In this document: positions 1 to 11,699 of the stretch, one piece after another
Layout: every line of letters begins with the position of its first letter
Numbering within the stretch: the first letter of the stretch is position 1
Program-made: the position numbers and the translations under genes
Notes under the pieces: generated by a model
Seen by the model: the letters and a program-made list of their open reading frames with translations, nothing else
What the model was told of the DNA's origin: nothing
The model's database searches: none
Source: Meles meles
Taxonomy: Eukaryota; Chordata; Mammalia; Carnivora; Mustelidae
Direction of reading: 5' to 3'
NCBI RefSeq assembly: GCF_922984935.1
Contig: NC_060069.1
Location: 163,883,125 to 163,947,124 of the forward strand
Length of the DNA: 64,000 bases

Positions 1-585
1 ACATCTATTTGTGTAACTCACCAGGTTGGGATAGGACAGAACTATTGATTTTTGAGCATTTAGGTTCCCGTTTTTTTAACCCTGTTTGCAAAGTGCTTTT
101 AAATTATTCACTGAAGTGCAGTATGGATTCTATTTATAGACACATTTGTGTATGAGATCGCTCCCTTAGTGCCTGGGCAAAAAGCCTACGAATTGCTCTT
201 ATCATATCCCTGTCTTTGTAAATCCACTTCTACTCCTATCCACCCTTTTTCTTTGTTCTCAACCAAAGAGAGACACTGAGACACACAAGGTCTTGTAGTC
301 TTGTGATTACTCAGACGAAATGGCTTTTCTGAGCTACTTCTTGCCATTTATGAACTAGTTGACTTCATAAGTATGAGAGATCAAAAATTTATTAATTTAA
401 AAATATTTTTCCTGATCCATAAAATGAGTATTTAGAAAATTTGTGAAATAAAGAATGGTATCAAAAGCAAAATGAAAATATTTAATTCTGTCACCCAAAG
501 ATGACCACTGTATAAACATAACATATTAGCTTATTCTTAGAATGTATCGATTAGATTTCAGTGACTAATGTTTTGCTTGGGATTT
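1..585. other. Unassigned AT-rich sequence
   Basis: No gene, known repeat or RNA is recognised here. It is AT-rich with short chance ORFs only. Antisense L1 similarity begins shortly after it. Confidence 0.4.
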
Positions 586-2465
586 TTGCATCCAGGTCTC
601 TGAGTGAAATTGCCCCCTAATTTTCCTTTTCCGTAGCTGTTTTCTCTTCAATTTGAGATGAATACTTGGTTTATTAATTTGCAGCTTTTTCCTCCTACTA
701 ATATGTGTATTTAAGGTGATACATTTCCTTATAAAATAATGCTTTAGCTGCATTATACAGAATTTGATTTGAGGTATTTTCCTTATTGTTTCGTATATAC
801 TGTACACTGAATTGTGCTCCTCTCAAATTCGTATGTTGAAGCCCCAGCCCCCAGGACGATGGTTTTGGAGATGGAGCTTTTGGGAGATAATTAGGTTTAG
901 ATGAGGTCATGAGTGTGATAGGATTAGTACCTTATTAGAAGAGACCAGAAAACTTGCTCTTTTTCTCTTTTTCCTTGCCACGTGGGGATGCAGCGGGAAG
1001 ACAGCTATTCGCAAGCCAGGAAGAGGCCCCTGACCAGAGCTCTCCCATGCTGGCATTCTGATCTCAGACTTCCCAGCCCCCGGAACTGTGAGAAATAAAT
1101 GTCCGTTGGTTAAGCCCCTCAGTCTGTGGTACAGTAACCCAAGGAGACTAAAGCAGTTATATTTTCTAATTTCCAGTAAGATTTTTAAAGTTTATAGGTC
1201 ATTTAGAAGAACATTTAAAATTTTTCAAACATATGCATATTTTCTTATTCTTTTCCAGCGCAATTGCATTGCCCCCAAATCTTGCTCTTTATAATTCTTT
1301 GAAATTTGCTGATGTGCTTTATGGCCCAGAATATGGACTATAAGTTTTCTCACACATTCCTGTGTGCTTGAAAAGAATTAGTTTCAGTGTTGTATACATT
1401 CCATTGAGCTAACTTATACTTGGCACCTCTCTGTTTTCTTAGTATTTTTTGGGTCTGGTTGTTACATCAATTACTGAGATAATTACCCAATTTCATTATG
1501 ATTATAGATTTATCTTATTTTTCTTTGAAGTTCTGCCAATTTTTATGTATATGCTTTGAGTCCATGCTATTAGGGGCATGAGAATATAAAATTGTTATGT
1601 CTTCCTGAAGAACTGAGACTTTAATCATTAACAGTGGTTTTCTTTATCTCTAGTAATGAATCTTTGCCTATGGTATCATATGCCAGTGCAAAAATAGCCA
1701 TTGCAGATTGCTTTAGACTCATAATTGCATGATATCTTTGTTTTTTATCATTTTACTTTGAACCTTACTGTTTTCTTAAACTTTAGGTATGTATCTTGCA
1801 AAATAATCAATTAGATTGTTTTTCATTTAGTCTGATAATTTTTGTCTTCTAATTAGAGCATTGAACTCATTTATGTTGAATATAATTAGTAATCTATTTT
1901 AGTCTATACTCATTTATTTTTCTTATCCCACATGTTCTGTGTTTATTTTTCTCTTTTCTTATTTTAAAACAGTATTATGATTTTTAAAAATCATTCTACT
2001 TTTCTTCTCTCTTCACTGTGTTGGAGGTTACAGTTTATTTGTCTTTGTTTTCTTGGTTACCATGTAAATTAGATAATGTGTTATTAACTTACCCAGATAA
2101 TGCAGTTATACCTGCCTTCTGGAGCAGAAATCATAGTGTCATAGACTACTTGAAGTCCGTTCTCCCCGTCCAGCTTTGTATGTGCTTGCTATTGTGTACT
2201 TCAACTCTATAAGCTCTTTTTAAACTCAACGAAATATTAATATTAACAGTGTTGTTATTTAATGTGCCATCAGTGTTCTTGTACATTTATTCACAGTTTT
2301 GTCCCTTTTCTGCTTCTCATTGCTCTCTGACATTTCCGAGCTTCTTTCTGGGGTCGTTTCCCTTCTGTCTGAAGAACGAGCCTTCTTTAGAAATTTATTT
2401 ATTGCAGATCAGCTGGTAGTAGATACTCCCTATTTTTTTTTCTAAAACTATTTTGATTTCACTTT
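586..2465 (-). mobile_element. Antisense L1M fragment (ORF2 5' half), split by an LTR
   Basis: The plus strand reads as the complement of L1 ORF2. Landmarks are 'gctttagctgcatt' near 745 and 'atggcccagaatatgg' near 1320. The 586-800 and 1156-2465 parts are collinear around the LTR at 801-1155. All frames are closed by stops, so it is a dead copy. The L1 subfamily was not determined. Confidence 0.75.
801..1155 (+). mobile_element. Solo LTR, MLT1A-like (ERVL-MaLR)
   Basis: The sequence follows the MLT1A consensus as I remember it. It starts TGTACACTGAATTGTG, then has 'tatgttgaagccccagcc', 'ttaggtttagatgaggtcat', 'gcaagccaggaagagg' and 'aactgtgagaaataaatg', and ends near 'agactaaagca'. It is an LTR alone, with no internal retroviral sequence on either side, and it interrupts an antisense L1. 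A 5-bp target duplication could not be identified with confidence. Confidence 0.75.
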
Positions 2466-3539
2466 TATTTTAAAAATTCTTTAAATTTTGGGGGGGAGAT
2501 ATAATTTGCATGCCATAAAATTCACCCTTTTAAAGTTTCTGATTCATTGGATTTGGTTTATTTACAAGATCGTGCAACAATTATTGCTATATAATTCCAG
2601 AATATTTTCATCACCTTAAAAAGAAACCTCATACCTATTAACAGTAACTCCCCATTCCTCCCTGTCCCAGTCCCTGGCAACCATTAATCTTCTTTCTGTC
2701 TCTAAGGATTTGCCTATTAGGGACATTTCATATAAATGGAATCATAAATATGTGGGCTTTCATGTCTGGCTTCTTTTACTTAGTGCATTATTATCAAGGT
2801 TCATCCCTGTCCTGTTGTGTATCAGCACTTCATTTTAATGGCTGAACGGTACCACACTGTGTGGATATATCACATTTTAATTCTCCATTCATCAGTAGGG
2901 AGACATTTGGGTTGTTTCTACTTTTTTGGCTATTGTGAATAATGTGCTATGAAAAGTCATATTTAAGTTTGTATACATACATATTTTCAGTTCCTTTGTG
3001 TATATACTTAGGAGTGGAATTTCGGGGTCATATATTAACTGTATGTTTAACCTTTTGAGTTACTGCCAAACTGTTTTCCAAAGAAGTTGCACCTTTTTAC
3101 ATTCTCACCAACAATGTATGAGGGTCCCAATTTCTTCGTACCTTCATGAACACTGGTCATTTTCCAGTTTTTTGATTATAACCATTCTAGTGGGTGTGAA
3201 TTGGTACCTCATTGTGGTATTGATTAGCATTTCCTTAATGACGGCTGCTGTTGGTCCCTTCTTTATGTGCTTACTGGCTATTTGCATGTCGTCTTTGGAG
3301 AAATGTCTATTCAAATCCTTTGACCGTTTTTTTAAATTGGATTCTTTGTCTTCCTGCTGAATTGTGAGTCTTGAAATTGGGAAGTGTGAGTCCTCCAGCT
3401 TTGCCCTTCTGTTGTTTTAGCTCTTCCTGGTCCCTTGCATTTCCATATGATTTTTAGGATTACCATCCCTGAAAGACAGCTAGAATTTCGATAGGGATTG
3501 CATTGACTGTGTAGATCAATTTGAGAGTGTTGCCATCTT

Positions 3540-3730
3540 TTTTTTTCCCAAGATTTTATTTATTTATTTGACAGAGATCACAAGCAGGCAGAGAGGCAGG
3601 CAGAGAGAGAGAGGAGGAAGCAGACTCCCCGCTGAGCAGAGAGCCTGATGTGGGGCTCGATCCCAGGACCCTGAGATCATGACCTGAGCTGAAGGCAGAG
3701 GCTTAACCCACTGAGCCACCCAGGCGCCCC
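3540..3730 (-). mobile_element. Carnivore tRNA-Lys SINE
   Basis: Full-length SINE with its T-stretch at the left and tRNA-like head at the right (gagccacccaggcgcccc). It is flanked by a perfect 17-bp target duplication, GAGAGTGTTGCCATCTT, at 3523-3539 and 3731-3747. The perfect duplication and near-consensus body suggest a recent insertion into the antisense L1. Confidence 0.95.
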
Positions 3731-4650
3731 GAGAGTGTTGCCATCTTAATCATAGAAGTCTTCCAGTCCAGGAGTATGGAGTTTATAAGCTATAATAGTT
3801 TTTTAGTGGATTCCTGAGGAGTTTCTATACATGAGATCATATAAGCTTCATATATAGATAATTTTCCTTCTTCCTTTCTAATATGGATGCCTTTTATTTC
3901 TGTTTCTTTTGTAATTGCCTTGATTATAACCTGTGTTACAGTGTTGCATTGTTCTGGCAAGGGTGAACCTCCTAATTTTGGTCCTGATCATAGGGAGGGA
4001 AAGCTTTCAGTATTTCACCATGAAGTATGTTGTCAGCCGTGGGTTTTTGAGATGTCCTTTGTCAGTTTGGGGAGGGAGGTTCCCTTCTATTTTTATTCTA
4101 ATAAGTGTTTTTATCATAAAAGAGTGGTATTGTCAGATGCTTTTTCTGCTTCTATTGAGATGATAATGTCTTTTTGTGCTTCATTTTCTTACTGTTATGC
4201 ATTATACCAATTGACGTTTGTATGTTGAACCAACCTTGCATTTCTTGGATACATTCCAGTTGGTCAGGGTGGGTCATCCTTTTTATATACTGCTGGATTC
4301 AGTTTGTCATTATTTTGTTGAGGATTTTTGCATATGTATTCTTTTAAAAAGTTTTTAGTTACATTCTAGTTACCTAACAACAGTATAATAGTAGTTTTAG
4401 GTGTGCTGTGTGGTGGTTGATTACTTCCGTGCCTCACCTGGTAGTCATCACGGCAAGTGCACGCCTAGTGTCCATCCCCCACCCGCCTCCCTCTGGTCAC
4501 CATCAGTTTGTTCTCTGTGGTGAAGAGTCTGTTTCTTGGTTTGCCTCTCTCTCTCTCTTTTTGTCCCTTTGGTCGTTTGTTTTGTTTCTTAAATTCCACG
4601 TGAGTGAAGTCATATTGTATTTTTCTCTGACTTATTTTGCTTAGTATTAT

Positions 4651-4851
4651 ACTTTTTTTTTTTAAAGATTTTATTTATTTATTTGACACAGAGAGATCAC
4701 AAGTAGGCAGAGAGGCAGGCAGAGAGAGAGAGAGGAGGAAGCAGGGTCCCTGCGGAGCAGAGAACCCGATGCGGGGCTCGATCCCAGGACCCTGAGATCA
4801 TGACCTGAGCCGAAGGCAGCGGCTTAATCCACTGAGCCACCCAGGCGCCCC
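4651..4851 (-). mobile_element. Carnivore tRNA-Lys SINE, nested in the inverted L1
   Basis: Full-length copy with a T-rich left end, a young-type 'acaagtaggcagagagg' body and a right end at ccaggcgcccc. A short duplication, TATACTTT/TATACTCTT (about 4648 and 4852), flanks it. Confidence 0.93.
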
Positions 4852-5180
4852 TATACTCTTTAGCTCTATCTGTGTCATTGCAAATGGCAAAATTTCATTC
4901 TTTTTATGGCTCATATTCCATTGTACTCAATGTACATACTCAATATTCCATTGTAAACCTATCACATCTTCTTTATGCATCATTAGTCAATGGCCACTTG
5001 AGCTGTTTCAATAATTTGTCTATTGTAGATAATGCTGCTCTAAACATTGGGTGCATGTATCTCTTTGAATTAGTATTTTTTTATTCTTTGGGTAATACTA
5101 GTACTGCTGTTGCTGGATCGTAGGGTAGTTCTATTTTACTTCTTTGAGGAGCCTCCATCATACTGTTTTCCACAGTGGCT

Positions 5181-5213
5181 GCCTTCGCGTCACTGTTGCC
5201 TTCGCGTCAACAG
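5181..5213. repeat. 17-bp imperfect tandem duplication
   Basis: The motif TGCCTTCGCGTCA occurs twice in succession, ending '...ctgt' and then '...acagt'. It lies inside the antisense arm of the twin-primed L1, so it arose after or during that insertion. Confidence 0.7.
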
Positions 5214-7335
5214 TATGAAGGATTCCCCTTTCTCCACATCTTGCCAACAGCTGTCGTTTCTTGTGTGGTTGATATTACCTATTCTGGCAGGTGTGGCATT
5301 TCAATATAGTTTGGATGATGAGTGATGTTGATCATTTTTTCATATGTTTGTTGGCTGTCTGTATGTTTTCTTTACCCAAAACAGTTTACGCCTTAATGCA
5401 GTCCCTATCGGAATACCAACAGCATTTTTACAGAGTTAGAACAAACAACGCTAAAATTTGTATAGAACCTCAGAAGACCCTGAATAGCCAAAGCAGTCTT
5501 GAATAAGAAGAGCACAGCTGGAGGCATCATAATTCTGTACTCAAAGTTATATTACAATTAAAGCAGTACGGTATTGACACAAAAATAGACACGCACAAAG
5601 ATCAGTGGAACAGAATAGAAACCCCATAAATGAACCCACGATTATATGGTCAAATTAATCTTTGACAAAGCAGGAAAGAATATCCAATGCGAAAGAGTTT
5701 CTTCAGCAAATGGTTTTGGGAGAACTGAATAGCAACAGGCAAAAGAATGAAACTGGACCACTTCCTTACACTAAACACAAAAGTAAATTCAAGATGGGTT
5801 AAAGATCTAAATGTGAGACCTGAAACCATGAAAGTCCTGGAAAAGAGCACAAGCAGTAATGTCTCTTAAATCGGCTGTGACGACTTCTTTCTAGGAATAT
5901 CTCTAAAGCAAGGGAAACAGAAGCAAAAATAAGCTATGGGGACTCCGCAAAATAAAGAGCTTCCGCACAGTGATAGAAACAGTCACCAAAACTAAAAAGC
6001 AGTCCATGGCATGGGAGAAGAAACTTGCAATTGACATATCTGATAAAGGGCGACTATCCAAGATATATGAAGAACTTACAAAACTCAACCCCCGAAGTTG
6101 AATAATCTAATTAGAAAATGAGCTGAAGACATGAATAGACATTTTTCCAAAGAAGGCATTTGTATTCTTAGGGCATACTGGTCTATTTTTTTCTCTTGTG
6201 ATATCTTTGGTTTTGATATCAGGGTAATACTAGCCTTATAGAGTGAATTGAGAAGTGTTCTTTTCTATTTTTTGGAAGAGTCTGTGAGGGGTTAATTCTC
6301 CTTAAATGTTTGGTAGAATTCACTAGTGAAACCATCTGGTTCTGCACTTTTCCTAATGGGAAGTTTCCAATAACTAACTCAATGTCTGCTTGTTTAGGTT
6401 TATTCAGATTTTCTGTTTCTTGTTGAATCAGTTTGATAGTTTGTGTCTTTTAGAAATTTATCCATTTCACCTAAGTTATCTAATTTGGTAGCAAATAGTT
6501 ATTCATATTTCTTTATAATCCATCTTTATTTCTGTAAGGTTGGTAGTTTCATTTCTGATTTTTACTAAGTCTTCTCTTTCTTAGTTCAGATAAAGATTTG
6601 TCAGTTTCATTGATCTTTTCGAAGAATTGTCTTTTGGTTTCATTGTTTTTTCTCCATTGCTTTGTATTTTCTATTTCATTTCTTTTTGTTCTAATCTGTT
6701 TTTTCCTTTCTTCTGTTTGCTTTGAGTTTAGTTTGCTCTTTCTAATTCCTTAAGGCAGAAGGTTAGGTTATGGATTTGAGTCCGTTCTTCCTTTTTAACA
6801 TAGGTGTTCATGGCTATACAGTCCTCTAATCACTGCTTTTACTGCCTCTTATGCGTTTTGATATGTTGTGTTGTAATTTTCAGTCAACTCAGTGTAGTTC
6901 CCATTTCCCTTGTGATTTCTTCTTTGATTCCTTGCTTATTTAGAAGTATGTTATTTAATTTCCACAAATCTGTGAATTTCTTAAGTTTCTACTGTTGGCT
7001 TTTGATTTCTTTTCCTTGCTGTCAGACAACAAACTTACACAGATTTCAATTCTTTTAAATTTTGATGTGATTAAACATCTGATCTGTCCTTGATTAATAC
7101 TCCTTGTGTAGTTTAAAATAATGTATTTTCTGGTTTTGGACTGAAGTACCCTATAAATATCTGTTAGCTCTAGTGTTTTATAGTGCTATTAAAATCTCTT
7201 TCCTTTCTGATCTTGTTGTTCTATCCTGTATTGAAAATGGGATATTGAAGTCTCCAACTATTATTGTGAATTGTCTAATTCTCCTTTGGTTTCTGTTAAT
7301 TTTTTGTTGCGTTCATTCTGGGGCTCAGTATTTAC

Positions 7336-7527
7336 TTATTTAAAGATTTTATTTATTTATTTGATTGAGAGCAAGAGAGCACATGCAGGGGGAGCAGTAG
7401 AGGGAGATGGAAAAGCAAGTTCCTCACTGAGCAGGGAGCCTGATGTGGGCCTCGATCCCAGGACCCTGGAACCATGACCTGAGCCAAAGGCAGAGGCTTT
7501 AACCCACTGAGCCACCCAGGCGCCCAT
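7336..7527 (-). mobile_element. Carnivore tRNA-Lys SINE, older type
   Basis: Antisense SINE with a diverged CT-rich body. Flanks GGGGCTCAGTATTTA (7320-7334) and GGGGTTCAGTTTTTA (7528-7542) form a duplication with two differences. Confidence 0.9.
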
Positions 7528-7805
7528 GGGGTTCAGTTTTTAGAAACATATGTATATGATTGTTATACTTCATGACTAATCGACCCTTTTGTCATTATAA
7601 AATGTCCTCTGTCTCTAGTAACCATTTTTGTCTTAAAGATGATTTTGTCTGATGTTGGTATAGTCACTCCAGCTCTCTTTTGGTTACTATTTAGATAGTA
7701 TATTTGTTTTTGTACTTTCACTTTTAATTTGTTTTTGTCTTTGAATTTAAGAGTGTCTCTTGTATATTGCATATGTAGAACTGGATCACGTTTTTGTTTG
7801 TTTTA

Positions 7806-8504
7806 AGTAGCATAATAGACAATGTATGGAAACATCCCAACTGTTCACTGACTGTTGAATGGATAAAGAAGACATGATATATATGTATAATGGAATATTA
7901 CTCAGCCATAAAAAATGACATTGGGGTGCCTGGGTGGCTCAGTCAGTTAAGCTTCTGCCCTTGGCTCAGGTCATGGTCTCAGGGTCCTGGGATCAAGCCC
8001 CACTCCAGGCTTCCAGCTTAGTGGGGAGCCTACTTCTTCCTCTGCCACTCCCCCTACTTGGGCTTGCTCTCTTTGTCAAATAAATAAAATCTTAAAAAAA
8101 AAAAACCATAAATAACAACAACAAAAAGAGACAGACATCTTGCATTTGCAACAATATGGTTGGAGCTTGAGAGTATTATGCTAAGTGAAATAATTCAGTC
8201 AAGAAGGACAAATACTATATGATTCCACTCATATGTGAAATTTAATAAAACAAATGAGCAAAAGGACAAAGAAAAGAGAGGCAAACCAAGAAATGGACTC
8301 AACTATAGAGAATAAACTGATGGTGAACAGCGGGGAGAGGGTGGAGGAATGGGAGAAATAGGTGACGGGGCTTAAGGCAGGCATTTTTTGTGATGAACTG
8401 CGGGTGTTGCCTGGAGGTGTGGATCACTACATTGTACACCTGAAGCTACTATTACACTATATGCTGACTAACTGGAATTCACATAAAAACTTTAAAAAAC
8501 CCAT
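7806..8504 (+). mobile_element. 5'-truncated sense L1 3' end inside the antisense L1
   Basis: Sense L1 sequence running from late ORF2 ('ggaatattactcagccataaa') through the 3' UTR to the carnivore L1 end ('attacactatatgctgacta ... aaaaactttaaaaaa'). Antisense host L1 continues on both sides. ACGTTTTTG near 7790 and ACGATTTCTG near 8509 may be the decayed target duplication. A SINE sits at 7923-8105. Confidence 0.82.
7923..8105 (+). mobile_element. Carnivore tRNA-Lys SINE, nested in the sense L1 tail
   Basis: Sense copy from GGGGTGCCTGGGTGGCTCAG to an A-tail. Flanks CCATAAAAAATGACATT (7906) and CCATAAATAACAACAAC (8106) are an A-rich imperfect duplication. This is the third level of nesting: SINE in L1 in L1. 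Confidence 0.93.
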
Positions 8505-10085
8505 AAACACGATTTCTGCCTTTAAATTGGAATGTTTAATCCATTGACATTTAACACAGTTCTGATAAGGTGGGACTTATTCCTGTCATTTTGCTATTTT
8601 CTTCCTATATGTCATGTCTCTTGTTTTCTGTCCTTCATTACTGCTTTCTTTTCTATTAAATAGATTTTCTTAGTGTGCACTTTCAATTTTTTACTTATTT
8701 TTCTATTTTTTCTTAGTTATTTTCTTTGGGATTGCATGGGACTTCTTACTATTTACAACTTGTAATAATTTAGTTTGGATTCATACTGATTTACTATCAA
8801 TGGTACATCAAAACTTTGCTTCTGTGTATCTTCATTCCTTCTCACTTTATGCTGTCGTAAAAGTACATCTTCATACATTCTGTACACATCAACACTGATT
8901 TATAATTATTGCCTTGTGTAGTTATCTTCTGTTTGAAATAGGAGAAAAAGCTTAGAAATACTATATTTATGCTGTCTTTTCTATTTACTTCTGTGTTTAG
9001 CTTTACTTGTGCTCATTATTTCTTCACCTGGATTTGAGGTACTGTCTAGCTTCCTGTCATATTAGCCTGGAGTCCCTTTAGTATTTCTTGTAGGGCAGGT
9101 TTTCTGGAAACTTACTCTGTCAGTTTTTATTGTCTGAAGATGTCTTAATTTCTCCTTTGCTTTTGAAGGGTAATTTTGCTGGATGTAGAATTCTTGTTTG
9201 ACAGTGTTTGTCTTTTATAATTTTGAATATGTCATCCCATAACCTTTTAGTTGCCCAGGTTTCTGATGAGAAATCAGCTATTACGTATTGAGGAGTCTTT
9301 CAAATGATGAGTTGCTTTTCTTGCTGCTCTCAAGGTTCTCTTTTTGTCTATGTGTTCCAATAGCTTGATTATGATGTGTCTAGTATGGTTATCTTGGAGT
9401 TTATCCTTAAGGGTTCATTGAGTTTCTTAGATGTGTAATGTTGGTTCCCCCCCTCCCCAAATCTGGGAAGTTTTTAGCTATTACCTCTTCAAATACATCC
9501 CCTTCTCTCTCTTTTCTCCTTCTGAAACTTGTACCCCTTTTTCTCTTTTTATCTCCTTCTGAAATCTTCATTATACATACGTTGGTATGCTTGATGGTGC
9601 CCTACAGGTCTCTGAGGCTCTGTTCTTTTCTCCTTTTTGTAAGGAAGACTTACTCTATACAGTGGGTTGTATAATAGGGGAGAGAGATTGGGCTCAATAT
9701 GTGCTCTGTTCATTTTTCTTCCCAGTTTTTACTTTCTGTTCCTTAGACTGGAAAATTTCATTTGACCTATCTTCAAGTTCTCCAGTTTGTTTTTGACTGC
9801 TCAAATATGCCATTTAATATTTCCAGTGAATTTGTCATTTCAGTAACTATACTTTTTAGTTCTAGAATTTATATTTAGCTCCTTTTTATATTCTCTCTTT
9901 ATCAGTAGTCTGTGCTTGATGAGACACCATTGTCATACTTAATCTTTTAGATGCGGTTTCCTTTAGTTGTTTTGAACATATTTAAAATAGCTTATATATT
10001 GTCTTTCTCTTGTAGGTCCAATGTTAGGGCTTCCTTAGCGGTAGTTTCTGCTGATTGCTTTTTCCCTGCGTATAGGCCATATTGC

Positions 10086-10135
10086 CTCTCTCTCTCTCTG
10101 TGTGTGTGTGTCTCTGTTTCTCTCTCTCATAATAT
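10086..10135. repeat. (TC)n/(TG)n microsatellite
   Basis: A run of CTCTCTCT, then TGTGTGTG, then TCTCTCTC within antisense L1 sequence. Confidence 0.9.
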
Positions 10136-11080
10136 GAGATGAGATGTCTTGTATGTCTCATAATAATTTGTCAAAAACTAAACATTTTAAATAATATATG
10201 TAGCAACTCTGAAAATTTGATTCTCCTTTCTCCCCTGGAATTTTTGGTGCTTCTGCTTGTTGTAGTAGTTTTTTGTGTTTTGTTTAGTGACTTTCTTGAA
10301 CTAACTCTGCAAAATCTGTATTCTGTGACATGTATCTCCACTCATTTGTGGTCAGCTAAGGACTGGACAGAGATTGCCTTAAATGTCAGGAATCAGTAAG
10401 TCTCCTAGACTTTCTGGAGGAGCTGTGTGGGTGTATTGAGGTATGCTTCAACGTTTAGTCGGGCGGTTTACAGCTCTGCCTGGGTCTTTTATTTCCCGCC
10501 AGTACAGAGCCTCAAAGTTAGCCCAGTGTGTGCGTTCAGCTGTCTCAGCTATTTCCTGGGCATTCACGCAGTCTGGAGTATGCGCACGCTTCTACATGTA
10601 CATGGACCTTCTGGATTTCCAGGAATATGTTGGAGTTCTTAAAATTCTCCACAGATGTCTCATTTCCCAGCTTTTCCTACCAGGCTTTGGGTTAATGTAT
10701 TATTTGTCCCACCTATTGTCTACTGTCTCAGTTAGTGACAAAATGGAACAATTGATTTTAATTGTTATAACATACACCTCTGAGGAGAATGCTTTTCGCA
10801 CTGGTCTTACTCTGATTCGGCTCAAATAAAGATATCCTTGCAAGTGGAACTTATTAGCCATGTCAAATAAGGACAGTTCTCTGGGAAGAAGGCTTTCAAA
10901 GAGTTCTAATCCTGTTCTGTCCCTTTCTGTGACTGCCAGACTGCTGGTTTTCACTATCACTGCAGTCTGTTGGTTTTTAAGACAACTATAGCACTGAGGT
11001 GGCATTGGGGGAAAATGAGAAAAGGGCAAGTTCAACCACTATAAATGTGCTGTTCTTACGGAGGTTCAACCGTTTTCTTT

Positions 11081-11271
11081 CTTTTTTTTTTTTTAAGATT
11101 TTATTCATTTATTTGACGGACAGAGACCACAAGTAGGCAGACAGAGAGGAGGAAGCAGGCTCTCCACAGAGCAGAGAGCCTGATGGGGCTCCATCCCAGG
11201 ACCCTGGGATCATGACCTGAGCTGAAGGCAGAGGCAGAGGCCTTAACCCACTGAGCCACCCAGGCACTCCC
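11081..11271 (-). mobile_element. Carnivore tRNA-Lys SINE
   Basis: Antisense copy flanked by TCAACCGTTTTCTTT (11066-11080) and TCAACTGTTTTCTTT (11272-11286), a 15-bp duplication with one difference. The middle is shortened relative to other copies, and the head end is mutated (caggcactcc). Confidence 0.94.
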
Positions 11272-11699
11272 TCAACTGTTTTCTTTTAACAAACGCTCCC
11301 CAGATTGCTGTAAGCCTTTGGTTAAATTCCCAGATTTCTGACAAAGTTGAATCTGACGATTTTGCTATTTTTTTCATTGCTTTTATGGAAGAGGGGATTT
11401 TTGGAGTTCCTTACTTTACTACTTTCACTGACATCACCCTCTCACCTTTATTCTTACAAGACTGATCACTGTATATTGAATTTCGTGCTGGCATTATGTC
11501 TTCCAGCATGTTGGAGTTGTCTTCCCAGTGTCCGGCTTTTGTTCTTTCTGTTCCGTCGTCAGTAGTTGTTACAACTGCTGTGCCTCTGGAGGTAGTCTCT
11601 GCATTTCCCATTGCTTTTTGAGGATTTTCTTACAGACCTTACGTTTCTGTAGTTTCCCCGAGTTCCTTGTATCCCTACCTATGGCGTGTTGGCTTCTTG

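Larger units (their letters stand above)
4344..6155 (-). mobile_element. Carnivore L1 insertion with 5' inversion (twin priming)
   Basis: The left part (4344 to about 5373) is an L1 3' end in antisense. The right part (about 5374-6155) is the next upstream ORF2 segment in sense orientation. The sense segment ends at 'ccaaagaag', exactly where the complement of the antisense segment starts, so the two halves adjoin in the L1 consensus. The unit is bracketed by a 14-bp duplication, GCATATGTATTCTT at 4330-4343 and GCATTTGTATTCTT at 6156-6169. The host L1 resumes on both sides. A SINE at about 4651-4851 later landed inside. Confidence 0.88.
2470..11470 (-). mobile_element. Long antisense L1 (3' UTR to 5' end), internally deleted and multiply interrupted
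   Basis: Read on the minus strand, this is one L1 in order. The 3' UTR and ORF2 3' end lie at 2470-3360. An internal deletion is followed by mid-ORF2 (3361-4343, 6170-7335, 7543-7805). The upstream part (8505-11470) carries the familiar antisense L1 5' sequence around 9080-10400. Younger insertions sit at 3540, 4344, 7336, 7806 and 11081, and the host sequence resumes collinearly after each. All frames are broken. It could be two L1s joined near 3360 rather than one copy with a deletion. Confidence 0.7.

Noticed and set aside
2998..3360. 120-codon plus-strand ORF with hydrophobic runs
   Set aside because: It is the complement of L1 ORF2. T-rich antisense L1 always gives Phe/Leu-rich pseudo-membrane frames.
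7923..8105. tRNA-like sequences at SINE heads as possible tRNA genes
   Set aside because: They are SINE heads followed by CT-rich body and A-tail with target duplications. The tRNA fold is degraded.
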